Below are positions 61,332 through 64,000 of a DNA stretch of 64,000 nucleotides, piece after piece. The stretch is from Bacillota bacterium (GTDB lineage Bacteria; Bacillota; Clostridia; Lachnospirales; Lachnospiraceae): NCBI GenBank assembly GCA_023399055.1, contig JAEWQV010000034.1, forward strand, positions 310,001-374,000, in the 5' to 3' direction. Both the position numbers and the translations under genes were made by a program. Within the stretch, counting starts at the first letter, position 1; every line of letters begins with the position of its first letter. The notes beneath the pieces are model-generated. The model did no database searches. It worked only from the letters and a program-made list of their open reading frames with translations, and was not told the DNA's origin.

Positions 61332-61598
61332 ATGAAGATGAGAGAAGGATTAGTTTTAAGAAAAATTGCAGATTTGGATGTTGTAATACCCATTGGTAAT
61401 AACATAGCTGATTTTAACGGAATAATTTCCTTAAATGAAACAGCAGCCTTTCTTTGGAAGAGGTTAACCTTAAAGGAAGATTTACCTCAAATTGTGGATG
61501 CTTTAATAGAGGAATATGATGTAAATCCGGAGGTTGCCAGAAAGGATATCGAATTATTTATAGAGCAGCTTACTCAAGCCAATATAGTAACGGCATAA
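61332..61598 (+). CDS. PqqD-family peptide-recognition protein (RRE)
   Basis: An 88-residue protein of the PqqD family, which folds as a RiPP recognition element and presents the leader peptide to modifying enzymes. It has the typical IISLNETAAFLWKRL, then IVDALIEEYDV and a C-terminal helix with FIEQLTQANIV. The start is ATG 61332, with GGAGG 5 nt upstream. The ATG at 61320 lies on top of that site. The radical SAM gene begins 16 nt after its stop, so the two are likely partners. Confidence 0.9.
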   Translation: MKMREGLVLRKIADLDVVIPIGNNIADFNGIISLNETAAFLWKRLTLKEDLPQIVDALIEEYDVNPEVARKDIELFIEQLTQANIVTA

Positions 61599-61614
61599 GT
61601 AAAGGAGATTATTT

Positions 61615-62760
61615 GTGGATACGAAAAATTTAAATAGATTCCCCTTAAATGCTACATTTGAGTTAACGGCCAGGTGCAATCTTAATTGCAAAATGTGCTT
61701 AGTTCGTATCGATCATAAAAGAATGGCCGAATTGGGTGGAAGGGAAAGAACAACAGAGGAATGGATTAATATGGCACAACAGATACAGGAAGCAGGGACC
61801 ATATCTTTACTGCTGACCGGAGGAGAACCCATGCTTAGACCGGATTTTGCCCAAATCTATAGTGAAATAGCAAAAATGGGTTTTATAATCACGTTGTATA
61901 CAAATGCAACATTGATTACACCAGAAATCTTAAAGGTGCTTCGCGATTACCCACCACATAGACTAGGTATAACGGTTTATGGGGCTTCACCAGAGACATA
62001 TGAGAAAGTCGCAAAGAATGCAAAGGGCTATCATAGTATGGTTAGGGGGATTGATCAATTAAAAGAACTTCCATCACAACTAACGCTTCGTTCAACTATT
62101 GTTCAGGAGAATCTCGATGATTTAGAGCAAATGAGGCTATTTGCTTTGGGATATGGTGTGAATTTAGAGACTTCTCGTATTGTAACTAAGGCTGTGCGAG
62201 GAGGGATTTCTAAAGCAGAGGAATGCCGTCTTACACCTGAGCAAAGTAAGGTTATGTTGGAGAACAGAAAAAGAAATCAGATCATCATCCCGTTCAAAGA
62301 GTATGTGGATAAGGAACAGCCTGCTTATTTCGGTGATCCGGATGAAGAAGTAGGTAAAAGCGAGGAATTGGTATCCGAAGAAGTAAGTCAGACCTTGTAT
62401 GGATGTGAGGCTGGTATGAACTCCTTTTGTATCACTTGGGATGGAAAACTGATAGGATGTCAGTTGCTGGGAGGACACTGGAAAAATCCTTTTGAGCAAA
62501 GTTTTCAAAAGGCTTGGGAGGAGTTTCCCGAAGGATTAATAATACCTCCTATGCCTAGCCAATGCAGGGACTGTAACGTTGCTTGTACTGCTTGTCCAGC
62601 GATACGACTAGCAGAAACAGGAAGACTAAATGGTATGCCGGACTATATATGCCGGGAAAACAAGCTGGTAGATCGAATGGATCACAACTTAAAACTTGAA
62701 TTAGACCAAATAATAAGAAATGGAAGGATGAGAATTAATGAAACAATATGTAGCTCCTAG
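61615..62760 (+). CDS. Radical SAM/SPASM peptide-modifying enzyme
   Basis: A 381-residue enzyme. The radical SAM cluster motif is C21xxxC25xxC28 in ARCNLNCKMC, followed by the SAM-binding LLTGGEPML. The C-terminal SPASM domain carries CEAGMNSFCITWDGKLIGC and CRDCNVACTACPA for auxiliary iron-sulfur clusters. The start codon is GTG, with GGAG upstream. SPASM enzymes near PqqD genes form thioether, carbon-carbon or other crosslinks, or epimerise residues, in ribosomal peptides. Its last 23 bp overlap the candidate precursor gene, which points to that peptide as substrate. The product type cannot be predicted. Confidence 0.92.
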   Translation: MDTKNLNRFPLNATFELTARCNLNCKMCLVRIDHKRMAELGGRERTTEEWINMAQQIQEAGTISLLLTGGEPMLRPDFAQIYSEIAKMGFIITLYTNATLITPEILKVLRDYPPHRLGITVYGASPETYEKVAKNAKGYHSMVRGIDQLKELPSQLTLRSTIVQENLDDLEQMRLFALGYGVNLETSRIVTKAVRGGISKAEECRLTPEQSKVMLENRKRNQIIIPFKEYVDKEQPAYFGDPDEEVGKSEELVSEEVSQTLYGCEAGMNSFCITWDGKLIGCQLLGGHWKNPFEQSFQKAWEEFPEGLIIPPMPSQCRDCNVACTACPAIRLAETGRLNGMPDYICRENKLVDRMDHNLKLELDQIIRNGRMRINETICSS

Positions 62761-63058
62761 TATAAAGATAGAACAATTAGAATTATTTGAGAGTATTGCT
62801 CATAATTGCTGGTCAGGAACTGATTTTTATTATGACAAAGACAACGACGGCAGAAAAGACAGAGATGAAAAAGCAATTACTCCTATAACACAAACTTCTC
62901 CTCGTGGTTGTACCGTAGATAAGAGTGATTTAATCAGCGATCTCAAGGGTATATTAGGATGGAAATATGATTCCTGGGCAAGAAGCTCCGGAATTAACAA
63001 CAGCAATAGAGTAAATGCAACAACTGTTTCTAATATTGGCTTTAGAGTATCAAGGTAA
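62738..63058 (+). CDS. Candidate RiPP precursor with YxxP leader and EF-hand-like loop
   Basis: A 106-residue peptide whose gene overlaps the radical SAM gene by 23 bp, with GGAAGG upstream of its ATG. The N-terminus has Y4xxP7xI9 followed by LELFES, like the leader motif recognised by PqqD/B1-type elements in lasso clusters. Two cysteines, C24 (HNCWSG) and C58 (PRGCTV), flank an acidic loop D33-D35-D37-G38-D41-E44 with exact EF-hand spacing, except that position 8 is Lys. The C-terminal half is polar and Ser/Asn-rich. It has no signal peptide or known domain. A precursor role is inferred from position, size and leader. It could also be a small Ca-binding protein. Confidence 0.6.
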   Translation: MKQYVAPSIKIEQLELFESIAHNCWSGTDFYYDKDNDGRKDRDEKAITPITQTSPRGCTVDKSDLISDLKGILGWKYDSWARSSGINNSNRVNATTVSNIGFRVSR

Positions 63059-63106
63059 AGTAGACTATTACCATAGGTAGGACAATAAGCAGCAAAGGTG
63101 AAAACA

Positions 63107-64000
63107 ATGAATTCCTTATTAAATTCAAAGGATCAATTGGCACTATCAATTGGACCATACATAATTAAAGTCAGTAAACTTCTTAGAAAGAATATGAGTG
63201 ATTTATTTCCCCAGTGTGTAGATTGTTTTGAAGTTAATTCAGAGATCCAGATGGGAGTAAGTTCCATTGATTATATTATAAAAGAGGAAGAATACAAGAT
63301 CTTACCTGAGGATATTCTTGTAGGTGGTTATGAGGATGGACCGCTGCCTTATAAGGTATATCGTAAATCCTCTGGCGACTACTTGTGGATTCGTCAAGAT
63401 GCACAGAGACAAGATATCTTGGCTTTTATAATAACTAAGAAGTGGAGTGAATGGAGATTAGTTAAAGATAATACCAATAGTAAATGGCACAATAGCTTTT
63501 CTGAACTGGCCTATCTATTTCCTTACTCCATATTAAATAAGAATGGAATTATGTTCCATGGTGTTGTAATGGAGTGGCAAGGACGTGGAATCATAGTAAG
63601 CGCATATTCTGGTGTGGGGAAGACAACTCACACCAGAATGTGGAAGGAAAGAGAAGATGCTCTGATATTAAATGGGGATCGTGCACTATGCTATAAGCAG
63701 CAGGATGGCTGGTACACCTGTGGAGCTCCCTGGTTTGGGACTTCGGAGGAATACCTGAATCGAAGTGTAAAAATAGACGCATTTGTTATATTAGACCAGG
63801 CTAGAGTAAATAGAGTTAGAGCCTTAGGTAAATTAGAGGGAGCAATCGAGTTAATTAAACATACCTTTGCACCTGTTTGGGAAGATACTTTGGCAAACAA
63901 TGCCTTCAATCATATCAATGATATGGTTGAAGAAATACCAATTTACTTATTGGAATGCAAGCCGGATTATGAAGCGGTGGATGTACTTAAAACGGAACTA
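63107..64000 (+). CDS. HPr kinase-like protein of the peptide cluster (3' end outside window)
   Basis: The frame is open from ATG 63107, with AAAGGTG 6 nt upstream, to the last base, giving at least 298 residues. The C-terminal part matches the HPr-kinase fold. The P-loop is SAYSGVGKTTHT (K172), followed by ALILNGDRA, which fits the Walker B-like Asp, and YTCGAPWFGTSE. The N-terminal half (about 1-150) is a separate domain of unknown type. HPr-kinase-like proteins in paeninodin-type lasso clusters phosphorylate the C-terminal Ser of the precursor. A similar action on the 62738 peptide is possible. It is not the CcpA-pathway HprK, given the N-terminal half and context. Confidence 0.82.
   Translation, partial: MNSLLNSKDQLALSIGPYIIKVSKLLRKNMSDLFPQCVDCFEVNSEIQMGVSSIDYIIKEEEYKILPEDILVGGYEDGPLPYKVYRKSSGDYLWIRQDAQRQDILAFIITKKWSEWRLVKDNTNSKWHNSFSELAYLFPYSILNKNGIMFHGVVMEWQGRGIIVSAYSGVGKTTHTRMWKEREDALILNGDRALCYKQQDGWYTCGAPWFGTSEEYLNRSVKIDAFVILDQARVNRVRALGKLEGAIELIKHTFAPVWEDTLANNAFNHINDMVEEIPIYLLECKPDYEAVDVLKTEL

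Overview
This AT-rich, low-GC window looks like the chromosome of a spore-forming, plant- or gut-associated clostridium, most likely a Lachnospiraceae member close to Lachnoclostridium (Clostridium) phytofermentans. The support is indirect: dipicolinate synthase genes, LysM/GH18 spore-type proteins, tandem GH65 phosphorylases, archaeal-type AspRS, class II aldolases, AGGAGG ribosome sites and consensus sigma-A promoters. The species call is inference.

Layout. 1-6.8 kb: end of a DEAD-box RNA helicase, a P-type cation ATPase behind a yybP-ykoY (Mn2+) riboswitch with its own terminator, and an OmpR-type two-component pair. 6.8-11.7 kb: three paralogous LysM-LysM-GH18 proteins, all lacking the catalytic acid, around a tRNA-Trp. 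12-27 kb: a carbohydrate locus made of a sortase-type surface protein, a sugar ABC importer, two tandem GH65 phosphorylases, a LacI repressor, beta-phosphoglucomutase, an anchored beta-helix glycosidase, an anchored F5/8C binding protein and a chemoreceptor. The parts fit one pathway: bind and trim an alpha-glucoside outside, import it, phosphorolyse it to beta-glucose-1-P, isomerise to glucose-6-P. A 14-bp palindromic motif at the first promoter and at the lacI/pgmB gap suggests a shared operator.

27-50 kb: mixed housekeeping and signalling genes. These include a rubrerythrin-like protein, an orphan M15 peptidoglycan peptidase, a two-gene chromate-type transporter, HD-GYP and GGDEF-EAL c-di-GMP enzymes, an ECF S-component-like protein, an MFS carrier, Ogg, AspS2, an isochorismatase-like hydrolase, two aldolases, an Agr-type two-component system, tgt-yajC and asnB. 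A structured RNA with its own promoter and terminator lies at about 37.06-37.29 kb. 49-57 kb: spoVFB/spoVFA behind a sigma-K-like promoter, then a complete oligopeptide permease operon.

58-64 kb: a peptide-modification (RiPP-like) cluster running off the right edge. It has an NTP_transf_5 protein, an ABC exporter, a PqqD-like carrier, a radical SAM/SPASM enzyme, a 106-residue candidate precursor and an HPr-kinase-like protein. The precursor combines a YxxP leader with an EF-hand-like acidic loop. This mix of lasso-type accessory genes with a radical SAM enzyme is the best candidate for an undescribed system.
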